Assembly: GCF_046630445.1 (NCBI RefSeq)
Contig: NC_092339.1
Coordinates: 313,905,501 to 313,969,500, forward strand
From: Rutidosis leptorrhynchoides
Taxonomy: Eukaryota > Streptophyta > Magnoliopsida > Asterales > Asteraceae
Length of the DNA stretch: 64,000 nt
Direction of reading: 5' to 3'
A model generated the notes under the pieces. It did no database searches. It saw only the letters and a program-made list of their open reading frames with translations, and was not told the origin of the DNA. This document shows, piece by piece, positions 1-10,461 of the stretch. Each line of letters begins with the position of its first letter. Within the stretch, counting starts at the first letter, position 1. The position numbers and the translations under genes were made by a program.

Positions 1-1530
1 TTTCCTTAAGAATCTTTTCGGCTTTTCTTTTCTAATAGCCTAAGCGGTTTGTTTTTATTATAAGAGCAAAAAAGATAAGGTGAGTCATCTATGTTAGGAT
101 TGAAACTATCTCTTCAAGCATGCGAGGAGGTTACATGACATAGGCTAGCTTTCACGAGTCACTCAAATCACTCAAGTGTTCAGGGTTCCCTATAGATCTA
201 ACAAATGAATACACTCATAGCCAGTCATGCTGCACCCATAATCATAGGCTTGATAAAGACTCAAATCCTTGCTGCTAATGCAAGAACGGTAGTAATCTCA
301 GCTTTATAGGTCATTTGTCAATGATGGAAAAGGAATTTTGGAGTGGTAGTGAAGTTGTTTTTGAGGGGTGAGATAAAAGGGGAATGTAGTCTTTATACAG
401 ACTTTTATTCGGATAGATAGGAGTGCTGAAGTATTTTGAGAAGCACTTTTGAACTTTTCTTCATTTGATAATCATTTTCGGTCGAGTTCTCTTCGGTAAT
501 TCTCTTTATTTTGTTCTGCTCCTTTTTCAGAACTTTACACATTTTTTTTGGAGACTTCATCTCGATAAAATTTTTGCCGGTAAACTTTTTCAACACCTTT
601 GCCATGATACTTGAGAGGTTTATAACATCGGGTTTTCGGAAGGAATCTCGTTTTCTGGATTTTTCGAGTAATAGTAAAGGTGATGTGGATGTGGTGGTGG
701 AGTAGAAGTAGTGGAGGTGCGAAAGGCTTATGTTTGACAAATGGCTAGCTCTTTTGATTACAACCGAATCACGTTTCGCTGCTTGGAGATGTAGATCTAA
801 AGCAAGTTCTGATTCTGAGCACAGACATCGACACTCTCAACGGAAAATAGTGAAGCATTAAAGATGAATGCTGGTCTTATTTGGGGTGCCTCACCATAAT
901 CAATTTAGGTCGATAATGCCTTAATCATGCAATACTCTATTAGAGATTTGGTTCAACCTAACAAGATTTCCACCTTACTTAAGCCTTATTTTTATTGACA
1001 AACATTTTAGGTTTTCAAAAATACTTTTTCGAAAAGGGTTTCTTTTACAAAAATTTTGAAATTTGGCTTAAGGACTTGGAATCTTCGTAATGGGTTATTT
1101 TAATATAGCATAAAAAGATTATACCAACATCCCACACTTAGACGAACATTGTCCTCAATGTTCCTAGTGTATCCCACACTTAGGAGTTTTAGTTGAAGAT
1201 TTGGGAGTATTTGTCTAGTGTTTTAATTGGGTGTTATCCCACACTTAGTGATAAGCTAGGATGTGGCATAGTTTGAATCTTGAGCTAGTAGCGAGAAGGA
1301 AAGAAATACCCCTAGCAGATGCGGCTGGCTTTTAATCCTTGCGTCTTTATCAGCTCATTTGTCGTCCTTTATTCTTCTACTCTACTTTATTGTACGGGTT
1401 TCCTCCTGAGAAGCGCTTTTGTTTAAGGTCGTTGGCTCGACCGTAGTGATGCTTTAAAAAGCAAACATTCCTCGCTGATGGTTGTGATATTGGTATTCTC
1501 GAGGGAATGTGAGTCTTGGTGGATAAATCC
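1..1530 (-). other. 3' non-coding part of the Athila-like element
   Basis: No convincing gene. Three copies of CTAAGTGTGGGAT (minus strand; near 1130-1142, 1171-1183 and 1231-1244) stand out. A 111-codon ORF (405-740, minus) is Lys/Ser-rich and matches nothing I know; I do not claim it as a gene. Confidence 0.5.
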
Positions 1531-2541
1531 TTAGAAAGTGTCGGACCAATAGTGGTAGTAGATCCGGTACTTCTCTTGAAGATCTTCTGAAAGATAAGTA
1601 GTGCGCAGTTTCGGCTCTTGATAAGTAGTGCTGGTGGTGATTGTTTCTCTGATGGGATGCTCATTTCGGAGGTCTTCAAACAATGTTAGAAACTGTATCT
1701 TTAGAATTTTGAAGTCTTCAGAATGGTGATCTCCACAGTAGGAGTCTGTAGCTTTGCACAGATTAGTTAAGAGACGAAGCTGAAAAGAAGTGAACAGCAA
1801 TCCTGATCCGAGTATTAATTTAACCGTCTTTGAGTATATATCTCGACATCCAGCTTTAAATGTGAAACTTGGATCTATGGATTCGTGAAAGATATGTGAT
1901 ATCTGCTTCGTAACATAGGTGGAAATGTTGACTCGATCTGGTTCAAGATGAGAGAACGGATTATTTCACCTTGCTTCCTCCGTAACAGCGTCTCATAACT
2001 CTTTGATAATCAGATCAGCATGGTGATCAATTGTTACGTAAATCACTATTCTGTCTGGTGTGCTTTCAAAATTATCTCTTTCCAAGAGAGCGAAATAGCT
2101 GTGAATATCCTCGATCATTTGCAAATCAGAGTGATAAGTCGGGCGTCCGGTGGAAAGATCCATATGCTTCCAGATGAGAGTCAGTAGTGCTCGTTGGTTT
2201 CGCGAGAATGAAAGTGCAGATCCGGCTAAGGCGTTATAAACCCTAGAGTAAATGATCTTCTGATCTCGACAGAATCTTGTCTCAAGAATAGTGCGAACCA
2301 CTGAATTATGCTCTCGTTGCCTTTCTTCGTGATAGATATGATCGTGAAGAGAATTGATAAAGTCTTGAATGCGTTTTTCTAGGATTTCAACATCATTGTC
2401 ATCTCTTCGGAGATAGAGATGGTGTTCTTCTCGGATAGCCATAATTCGTTCTATTAAGCGTAGTGAAAAATCAATGATTGATTTTTGGATGGCTTCGAGA
2501 ATGTCTTCAAATTCATCGGTATCATTAATGAAGGTTATCAT
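1531..2541 (-). pseudogene. unknown accessory domain after the protease
   Basis: One frame of 337 codons (including the stop) runs from 2541 to 1531, broken only by two TGA codons (1993-1995 and 27 nt downstream). It is in the same frame as the protease ORF: 18 open codons separate the TAA at 2596 from the ATG at 2541. So Gag, protease and this domain may once have formed one polyprotein or a readthrough product. The first 182 residues are charged and helix-prone, with many Asp, Glu, Arg and Ile. I recognise no RT, RNase H, integrase or envelope motif, and no clear membrane segment. It occupies the place where Athila elements normally have pol. Function unknown. Confidence 0.6.
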
Positions 2542-2595
2542 CTCTGCGTGTGTGGATATAACCGGAATTCGATCTGAAGAAGAGTACGGCTCCCC

Positions 2596-5199
2596 TTAAT
2601 CTTTTTCGGTTGGAGAGTGTGAGTTATTCAGAGTGTCTTCATGATGATCTCCCTCATCATCATCGGTGTATTGTTCTTCTGAGGATGCGTCTGATAAACA
2701 GGTTTCTTCAGTATTCTGATTCTTCACTTTGATACTCACAGGATCAATTTCTATATCCTTAACCTCAGCCTTGTCAGTCTTCTTCTTGAAGCGAATGATT
2801 AAACTGTGATCTTCCGTCTCAATCCTCATTATTTCTTCATGACGCTCAATGCTTGGAGCGGGTATTGTCACAGTTTCTTTTACGTCTTCCATTTCCTCTT
2901 CCTCTTCAGATTCCTCCTCTTCCTCTATTTCTTCGCGGGTATCCTCTTCTTCCATTTCTGGGTCGTCTACAGACTGTGATTCGACACCCATCTCGATATC
3001 ATCGGCTGGTGGTGAAGACTCGTCATTGGAAGTGATCCGTCTGGTGGAAATAGCAAACATCTCTGCCTGTCCAGAAAGATCGGTTGGTCGGTCAATTTTG
3101 AAGGTAACGCTATCCCCATGTGATCGTAAAATCAAGGTTTGATTGTACACATCAATGACAGTCCTAGCCGTATTCATGAAAGGTCTTCCTAACACTACTG
3201 GTGTGTGTAGGTATTCCTTAATATCCATTACTACGAAATCCGTAAGATACAAGAATTTGTCGACTTTCACCAAGACGTTCTCAACTATGCCCTTAGGATA
3301 TCGAATTGTGTGATCGGCAAGTTGGATTGTCATTTTAGTTGGTGACAAGTCTCCTAATTCTAATCTCTTGTAGAGAGAGTAGGGTATTAGGTTGATACTT
3401 GCTCCTAAATCTGCTAATGCATGAATGATTCCAGATTGGTAGATTGAACACGGAAAAATGAATCGGCCTGTATCTCCTAGCTTAGGTGGTAGAGAGTTTC
3501 TGAGTAATGCAGAGCATTCTTCACTCAGTGGAATTTTGTTAGAGTCTGGTATCCTCTCCTTTGTAGAAAGAAGCCTTCAGATGTATCTCTTCTAGTTGGG
3601 AACTTTTGACATGGTGTCCATGAATCTTCCATCAAGTTTGAAGGAATCAAGCTTGGATGGTTCTTCTTGTAGCCTTCCAGTATAGGGTACACAAACTGGA
3701 GTTTCAGGGGTCAGCTTCTGAGTATATGTCGATTTGTTCTTTAGCCTGGCTGACCTTCTCCGTGGTTCTTCCTCTGGGATTACAGAATCCATCTGCTTTG
3801 CTTCTTCTATGTGGGGATTTTGGATAGTATTACTTGGAAATCTTCCCTGCGGTCGGGTTTCAAGGCGTTGTGATAACTGTCCGAGCTGCGTTTACAGACT
3901 TTTGAGCAGAGCCAATTGATTTCACATTAGTATCTCCGTCTGATCTTGCCTGGCTGCAGTTCTCTGATTTAGCTGTTGTTGTCCTTGAATAAATTGAGTT
4001 AACTTATCATCAGCTCCGAGAGTGGATTTAGTTGCTTTTGTAATCTGGGTGGTAGGGGAATTTTCCTCAATTGGGGTACCAGTGAGTGGAAGTGGTTGAT
4101 CGTAGGTCAATTGAGATTGTTGGGCTGGATAAGGTGGATAGCGATAACGAAAAGGTTGATTGCTTCGCTGAAATTGATTAACCCTAGGTGGTTGATTGAA
4201 TCCGGTATTTGGTTGACGAGCTGGGTATTGGACGTAACAGACTGAACCATTAGGGTTTTTGTACTCAACTTGATATTCTTCAGTAGGTTGTGGGTTGGTA
4301 CAATTAACACAAGCCTGAGCTTGGTTAACCTGCTGTGGCTGTGTCTTCAATTCTCCGAGTTGTTTAGCGAGAGATTCCATCTTATCCGTGAGGGATTTGA
4401 TGGCCTCCGTTTGATTGTTAAGTGCAGAGAGTGGGGCAGATGATGAAGTTGTTTCACCACTGTTCCAGTCATGATGATGCATTGTCATGTTCTCGAGCAA
4501 TCCCCATGCTTCGTCTGCATTTCAGTTCATCAGATTCCCTTGAGCTGCTGCATCGATCGTCGTCCTATGATTTACCGTAAGACCATTGTAGAAGGTACAA
4601 ATTTGGGCTGACCGTTCTAGCTGGTGATTAGGGCATTTCTTCAGCAGGGTTTTGAATCGCTCCCATGCAGTGTAAAGAGATTCATCATAACTTTGTTTGA
4701 AGTTAATGATGTCATTCTTCAGTTTGGTTTGTTTTGAAGGAGGGAAATATTTGGTTAGGAATTTAGTAGCCATCTCCGTCCATGACGTGATGGAATCTTT
4801 TTCCAGTCCATCAAACCAAGTTTGAGCATGATGAGTGAGAGAATAGGGGAACAAGTATAGTCGGACTATATCCTGTCCTATCCCTGGCTGTTTGTAGGAG
4901 TTCGAAAGAGATATGAATTTATCAAGGTGAGAATTAGGATCGTCATTCGGTAATCCATGAAACTGACAGCTATTCTGAATAAGCTGTACGATGTGATGTT
5001 TTAACTCGGACGAGTGTCCTTGAATCTCTGGAAATCTGATTGGTCCTCGACCTTCAATCGAGGGTTTGGTATTCTCTGCTAAAGTAACGCGTAACGCCAT
5101 TAAATTTTTGATTCGTGCTTCCTTGCGTGCTTTAGAGATTATTGCGTCTGGATCAGGTACGAATAACAATGGCCCTGGTCTAGATCGGGTTTGGGTCAT
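2596..5199 (-). pseudogene. gag-pro: gag-protease of the Athila-like element, decayed
   Basis: Gag starts at 5199. Its capsid-type region (about 5000-4520) has the plant retrotransposon Gag pattern (PNSHLDKF, WFDGL, FLTKYFPPSK, ESLYTAWERFKTLLKKCP). A TGA at 4522 interrupts the same frame, which then runs through a Gln/Asn/Pro-rich linker to a TGA and a TAA near 3924-3895. The protease lies at about 3480-3100, with the DLGAS active site near 3410-3395 and a VVLGRPF motif near 3190; a frameshift near 3590 separates it from Gag. After the protease comes a very acidic Glu-rich tail ending in a TAA at 2596-2598. The gene cannot make a full product. No zinc knuckle of the CCHC type is evident. Confidence 0.85.
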
Positions 5200-5219
5200 A
5201 CACTGGGTATGCCTTTTTG

Positions 5220-5360
5220 TTTTTAATTTTTAGCAAATAAACTAAAATAATGTAAAGTAAGCTAAACTAGTCTAAGGTAATCTAATGTAAACTAATTCTA
5301 GGGTAAGCTAATTTAATCTAAGGTAGTCTAAAGTATTCTAAGGTAATTAACTAACTATCC
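5220..5360. repeat. degenerate CTAAGGTAATCTAA tandem repeat in the leader
   Basis: A run of short, imperfect units built on CTAA, GTAA and TCTAA fills the leader between primer site and gag. It has no coding potential. Confidence 0.6.
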
Positions 5361-5607
5361 TACAGTTGAATATGATTTTGGTTCTGGCTACCGATTCCCT
5401 GATATTTCGGTAACAGAGCTCCGCACGAACTATTCAACAAACCAAGTGTCCAGGCCGACTACAGAGAGGCAGGATCCATTTGGTCCCAATATAATTGGCG
5501 ACTGTTCGGAAAATCCAACAAACAAGTCCATGTATAATTGTCTTTCTTAGAAACCACTAAATGTTTGTAAATAAGTTTGATAGAGAGCAGTATTGCCTGA
5601 TACCAGT

Positions 5608-5625
5608 TCCCCGGCAGCGGCGCCA
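5608..5625 (-). promoter_or_regulatory. primer binding site, TGGCGCCGCTGCCGGGGA
   Basis: On the minus strand this 18-mer lies 18 nt inside the LTR end. The same 18-mer occurs at the second Athila-like element (58400 region). TGGCGCCGTTGCCGGGGA-like sites are the usual primer sites of Athila elements. Confidence 0.8.
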
Positions 5626-5643
5626 AAAACTAGTATTCTCCCG

Positions 5644-7635
5644 TGATATGTCCGAAACGGACGGTTTTTATTCGCACGGTGTCGTCGGGCCGCGGCTCGC
5701 CAGAATCAGCCATTCGTGGGAGACGGTACTGTTTTAAATTTATATTTAGCGGGGCCTAAATCTTGCTACTCCTTATAAGTAAGGGAAGTATGACCTAGAG
5801 TCGTATTTTTGAGATATCAGTAGAATCGAACCTATATTTAAGCCTAAGATAGTTAGGGAGTAGTGGTTATTTAATTTTGGGATTTTCTAATTTATAAGAT
5901 ACATAAAGTAAATACGATAAAATTCATAATTCAGATAAGGTTAAAGTGAGTGCATACTATGACTTCATCAGTTATTCTGCCGAGATTATGGAATGTTAGC
6001 TCATGAATAGGCAGAGACCTTGTATTCATTACACTAGTCCTAAACGCCCCTGTCATAGGACATGTCACTGGGTACTGCGTTAGGCTTGAAGATTCTGAAT
6101 AGACAGCAATGTCCCTTACCCCCGACGCCCGTGCAGTCTGACTACAGGCATACACGTTCAGACGGCTCATCCAATTGAGTGACTCGGTTGGGTGACGTAT
6201 TAACATTCCACAATGGTCGAAACTTTCTTAAGCATAATAGAATACATGGTTTACCATATCCGAGAGACGTGATGTGTTTCAATGCTTTCGTTAATGATTG
6301 GTTAAAAGATAGTTAGGCCCTTAAAAAGAGTTTAACCATAAAGAACACCATGGCCAAGTCAAGCTGACTTCCATGAACACGTTCGGTTATCCTAACGGTC
6401 CAATCCTTTATGTGTCTAAACAAAAAGTTCCTTAATTAACTAAGAATCCCTCAAGCGGGGTGCAATGCTTGAGACCGCGTTATGGTGCAGTGTACTGGTC
6501 AACATTAACCCGGTTCCATGGCCTTACTTAGCAGAGGTACAGCTTACAACAACCGTTGTGCTTCAGCGTGTACGTACAAAGTTTATATGCTTGGTGACTA
6601 CACTAGCATGGTCTGGGACCGACAATGTACTAAGGGTCTAGTCAGATGTTTCACTACAAAAGAGTCCTCAGTCAGAATCCAAAGCTTGATAGACTTACTA
6701 CAACCGTTGTTCCTCAGTCGATCTTACGTTGTATCCGATAGACTTCTCTTACCAATGGGTGACACAGATAGTGTACTCTGAATCGGGCTTCGCGACTTCC
6801 TAATAACAGAGCCTATAACTACGTTCTATTAGTTGGAAAAGAGATTAAGTTTAAATCATAATTGGAAAGCATTTCAACAGCATACACAAACCATAATATT
6901 ATTTCGGCATTATAACTGCTTACATCATAGCATACACTAAAGATAACTACTCGCTAATCATGGCAACAATATCACATAACATAATGATAGAAGATATTAT
7001 AAAGATAAGGGATAGAAGTACCAGTAGATTAAACGAGTTCTGAATACAAAAGTGACAACTTCAAGATTTCAGACCGCTTCTAATACAATCTTCAGCGTTC
7101 TTCTCCGGGTACTAGGTTTCCCGCACGGAGTCGAAGGCCTTGAGAGTATGACTAATATTGTACAAGAGAGAGAAAGAAGTGAATTGAAGTGTGTGTTGGA
7201 AAGAATGACAAAGACCCTTTAAATAAACAAGAATTTTGCCTGCAAACGGCTGGCAAGCCGTTTGGCAAGCCGTTTGGCAGGCCGTATTTGGCAAGCCGTT
7301 TGCCAGGCAAGCCGTTTCTTGGGCCCGTTTGCTGGACCGTTTGGCAGGCCGTTTACCATACTGGCAAGCCGTATGGCAAGCCGTATGGCAGGCCGTTTTT
7401 GGTGCCTGGTCAGCCTTGATTCACTGGATCGTAACTTGATTTCTTGTCTTTCACTGATTTCGCTCTAGAATCTTCATTTTAGCTCTGATTCTCTTGAATC
7501 TTTTTGCACCGTCTTCGTAATTACTTGTTCTTCAATTCTAACCGACGAAGTGGGTATTTTGCCGACAAAGTTCGAACATTTATTGTTTTTGGGCCTTAAT
7601 ACCGGGGTGAAAACGTGACTTTTTAGCCGATATCA
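5644..7635 (-). repeat. 5' LTR of the Athila-like element
   Basis: Boundaries are inferred from inverted ends TGATAT...ATATCA, from the primer site just inside, and from the break in homology of the surrounding chromovirus LTR at 7636. The length is about 1.99 kb. Read on the minus strand, an array of GGCTTGCC words (7252-7396) precedes an A/T-rich TATA-like stretch at about 7216-7231, so transcription probably starts near 7190. The partner LTR is outside the window, so the ends are not confirmed by a direct repeat. Confidence 0.7.
7252..7396. repeat. array of GGCAAGCCGT / GGCAGGCCGT words
   Basis: About ten copies or near-copies of a 10-bp GC-rich word, some joined directly and some separated by a few bases, in an otherwise AT-rich LTR. 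On the element's own strand the word reads ACGGCTTGCC and lies just upstream of the TATA-like stretch. Several overlapping ORFs here are by-products of the repeat. Confidence 0.85.
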
Positions 7636-8885
7636 ACTCATCTAAATCCGATATACGGTTTAGGATTTATAGCCTTTTTAAAATCACTACACCTTTGTAA
7701 CGTTGTGCTGAAATTTCTGACCTACTCTCACTTAAACCGTCGCCACAGTCAAACGAAGACGAGTTAGGTTCTGAAAATTGGTCAGCGGCTAGAGGACTCA
7801 CATACGGAGCCATGTCCACTGACTACGCATCTTTTCGTTTTGTATAGAGGTTGTAGAAGCTGATCAAAGTCAGCCTTTTGTTTTGATCTCTATAGTTGTT
7901 AAACTTACTTTAGCTTTGATGAATGATGATGATGACGATGATGACACTTAAACTTAATTTATGCACTTTTAAACTTATTGGGACAACATACTGACCTAGT
8001 GACCTTTGACTTAGGTTGACCTTTCGGACTGACATACTACTTGCATACTTTTCATATCGACTTTTACTGCTTATTCACTGTGAGTTATAGCATCCCTTAT
8101 TACTTTTACTATTTTTGGGACTGAGAATACATGCTCTTTTTACTGTTTTACATACTAGACACGAGTACTTAAACTTTACATATGTGTGGGTAACATAACG
8201 GCACAAAGATTCCTCTTAGTTCGGTAACGTTTAATCATTGGTTTCCTAACCGTGAATGCGAATCTTAGATATGGATCCATAGGGTTTGACATCCCTACTC
8301 GGGCTAGTCGCGCTAGCAGACAATGGGTGTTTAATACTTCGAGGACAAACGCACTCGCCAAGTGCACTTTTAGGGGGTGACATACATACGTTAAGTCTAG
8401 TTACCGGGTGCCCACGGTTAAGCATATACTATTCATACTGATTTGAAACACTGAAATCTCGTGGTCTACATTACTTTACTGATTACAAACTATAGCTCAC
8501 CAACATCCGTGTTGACTTTTTAGCGTGTATTTCTCAGGTTCTTAGACGATGTTGCTTCCGCTGTTAAACTTGTTGTTTTGGTATTATAGACTTGCTGTTA
8601 TGGACCTGCTATGTTAGATTTCCGCTGCATTACTTAGAGATGTCTCAATCATGGAACTTTTCTTTTGCATTCGTAATTTATGTTATTTTCAAACAATAGC
8701 TTTGTAACGACCTTTGGGTCACACACTTATGTTTATGCTTCTATTCATAGGAAGCATGTTGTCTTTTGTAAAACGCTATCTTTTCATGAATGCAAAACTG
8801 GTTTTCAAACAGCATATAGTGTTTGACCTTGTAATGGTCCCGTTGTTGATGAACCATACACGATGATTTTGTACGGGGCGTCACA
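7636..8885 (+). repeat. 5' LTR, distal part only
   Basis: Direct repeat of 16626-17865 with scattered substitutions and small indels. It ends in TCACA directly before the primer site. Its left end is the insertion point of the Athila-like element. Confidence 0.9.
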
Positions 8886-8887
8886 TT

Positions 8888-8899
8888 TGGTATCAGAGC
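8888..8899 (+). promoter_or_regulatory. primer binding site TGGTATCAGAGC
   Basis: Matches the 3' end complement of initiator methionine tRNA, the common primer of chromoviruses, and lies two bases after the LTR. Confidence 0.9.
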
Positions 8900-9306
8900 A
8901 TTGATTGTAGGGAATTAGGTTGCATTAGTGAGTCTAGACCAGATCGAGTAGGATTCACTAATAGGACTAATCTACAACTTGCTCATTTATCTGTTACCGC
9001 TTACTACTACATGCTACTATGTTGTATTACTACATGTCATTGTTACTACTGCTGCATGCTACTGCTTACTTATACCGCCATATGATCTTGCTACATGCTT
9101 ACTCTTACTGCTATGTGAACTTACGGTATACTGCTACTTATTCTCGTTACTGCATGCTACTACCTACTTTTGAATGTTACTTCTGTTTAGAACTGTTTTC
9201 ATTGCCATGCTATGTACTGCTGTAGACGATCTAGGTTGCTGTAGTGCCTGATTTCTTGCTGCTATATGTCTTACTGACATGGAAAAATTTATTTTTCCTT
9301 GTTCAG

Positions 9307-10206
9307 ATGACGTACATGCTGCCCTTGACCTTAGACTTCGAGAGTGACTCAGAGACGACCGGTCCCTCGCCTATTATTGTTGCTGACTCACCGCTACCCT
9401 CCGGCGACTCCGGCGATTCGTCATCCGGAGATAGCAGATACGCGCTTGACCTGATGGACATCTCGAATGGAGACGAGGATCCAGAGGAGATTCCAGCTCC
9501 ACCCAGCCCTGGACTTTCGGGCACCCAACATCATTCCGATAATGCTGTGATTCCTGGGGGAAATGGGGACGGTCTTTTCCGTAACGAGTGTGGACATTGG
9601 GTTAGACGCACCACTGATGGATGTGTTGTACCGATTCCACCAGGCAGATATCAACTTATGACCACTGGCCAGACGCTTTCTCCTGCCCGCAATGATCCTG
9701 CATTACCTTCCGACGATTCAGACGGTTCATCATCCGATGACTCCAGTGAGGAGGATCCCAAGGAGGATTATGAGGAGGACCTTGAGGAGGAGCCCGTGCA
9801 GCCGCCCTCTACCCCGCCGAAGAAGCGGTATCGTTTCGATGGTACTGTTATTCCAGGGGTTAATGGAGGTAGACCGTTCGTGGACGCACATGGACAGTTG
9901 GTTAGGGTCACAGCCCGTAAGCGGGTTGTACCGTATCCTGCCGACCCAATCGTGCGTAAGGCCGCCCGCACTTTACCGTCTACATCTGCATCATCTGGAC
10001 CATCTGCACCACTGGTGCCACCTGCATCATCTGCACCGCCTGCCCTACCAGCATACCCCGTCGTCGAGGAACTGGCGAGGGAAGTGCATATCCTCCGTGC
10101 TCGGGTAGCTGAGCTCGAGGAACAGATATCCCACCTGATGGACATCATTTATCCACCTTCACCCTTGGACTGTTGTATTAGATTTCCTTATGTATTCCGT
10201 TTGTAG
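9307..10206 (+). CDS. pre-gag ORF, acidic with C-terminal coiled coil
   Basis: An open frame of 299 codons lies between the primer site and gag. The first ATG is 9307; it directly follows a pyrimidine stretch ending in CAG (9295-9306), which looks like a 3' splice site, so the ORF may be reached by splicing from the LTR leader. The N-terminal half is rich in Ser, Asp, Glu and Pro. A module with the pattern VIPGxNG...F...G..VR.T....VVP.P occurs twice, about 100 residues apart. Near the C-terminus a Leu/Glu heptad stretch suggests a short coiled coil. I know no family for it. It has no stops, while the following gag-pol has many. It could be an element-specific regulator or RNA/protein-binding factor; that is a guess. 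Confidence 0.6.
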   Translation: MTYMLPLTLDFESDSETTGPSPIIVADSPLPSGDSGDSSSGDSRYALDLMDISNGDEDPEEIPAPPSPGLSGTQHHSDNAVIPGGNGDGLFRNECGHWVRRTTDGCVVPIPPGRYQLMTTGQTLSPARNDPALPSDDSDGSSSDDSSEEDPKEDYEEDLEEEPVQPPSTPPKKRYRFDGTVIPGVNGGRPFVDAHGQLVRVTARKRVVPYPADPIVRKAARTLPSTSASSGPSAPLVPPASSAPPALPAYPVVEELAREVHILRARVAELEEQISHLMDIIYPPSPLDCCIRFPYVFRL

Positions 10207-10423
10207 TTTCCAGTTTTTCACTAATGTAATGTATGAACCTCATGCCATTGTATGTAACTTTCTTATTATGAATGGAATTACTGTTGCTTAATTGTTGTAC
10301 GGTGTTTACTTTAGCTATTACATGTTGGCTTTTGTGCTATCTGCTATTATTGCCATGCTTAGTTATCGTGTACTGTGTTGCTTATGTGATGTTTACCTTA
10401 TGCTGTGACGTTACCGATTATTG

Positions 10424-10445
10424 AATTTTGACTTAAGTCAAAATT
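10424..10445. promoter_or_regulatory. 22-bp perfect palindrome before gag
   Basis: The palindrome is centred on CTTAAG with TTTTGA/TCAAAA arms and ends 16 bases before the gag ATG (10462). It could fold into a hairpin in the RNA leader of gag or be a binding site. The role is unknown. Confidence 0.55.
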
Positions 10446-10461
10446 TTTGTTTAGAAGAACA

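Larger units (their letters stand above)
1..7635 (-). mobile_element. Athila-like Ty3/gypsy element, truncated by window edge
   Basis: The element reads on the minus strand: 5' LTR (5644-7635), primer binding site (5608-5625), leader, gag-protease, an in-frame unknown domain and a long 3' non-coding part; the 3' LTR lies before base 1. The Athila assignment rests on the TGGCGCC...GCCGGGG primer site, the Gag type and a DLGAS protease motif. No reverse transcriptase or integrase is visible between protease and window edge. The sequence right after the LTR (ACTCA, 7636-7640) starts a block that matches the 3' LTR of the neighbouring chromovirus from 16626 on, so this element inserted into the 5' LTR of that chromovirus. 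The left target copy is outside the window. Confidence 0.85.

Noticed and set aside
6518..6781. 87-codon ORF in the Athila LTR
   Set aside because: No motif and inside an LTR; no evidence of coding.
7189..7468. Three overlapping plus-strand ORFs
   Set aside because: They are translations of the GGCAAGCCGT word array in three frames.
9692..10148. ORFs in other frames over the pre-gag ORF
   Set aside because: Overlapping frames of a GC-richer coding stretch; the frame with the repeated module and coiled coil is the likely one.
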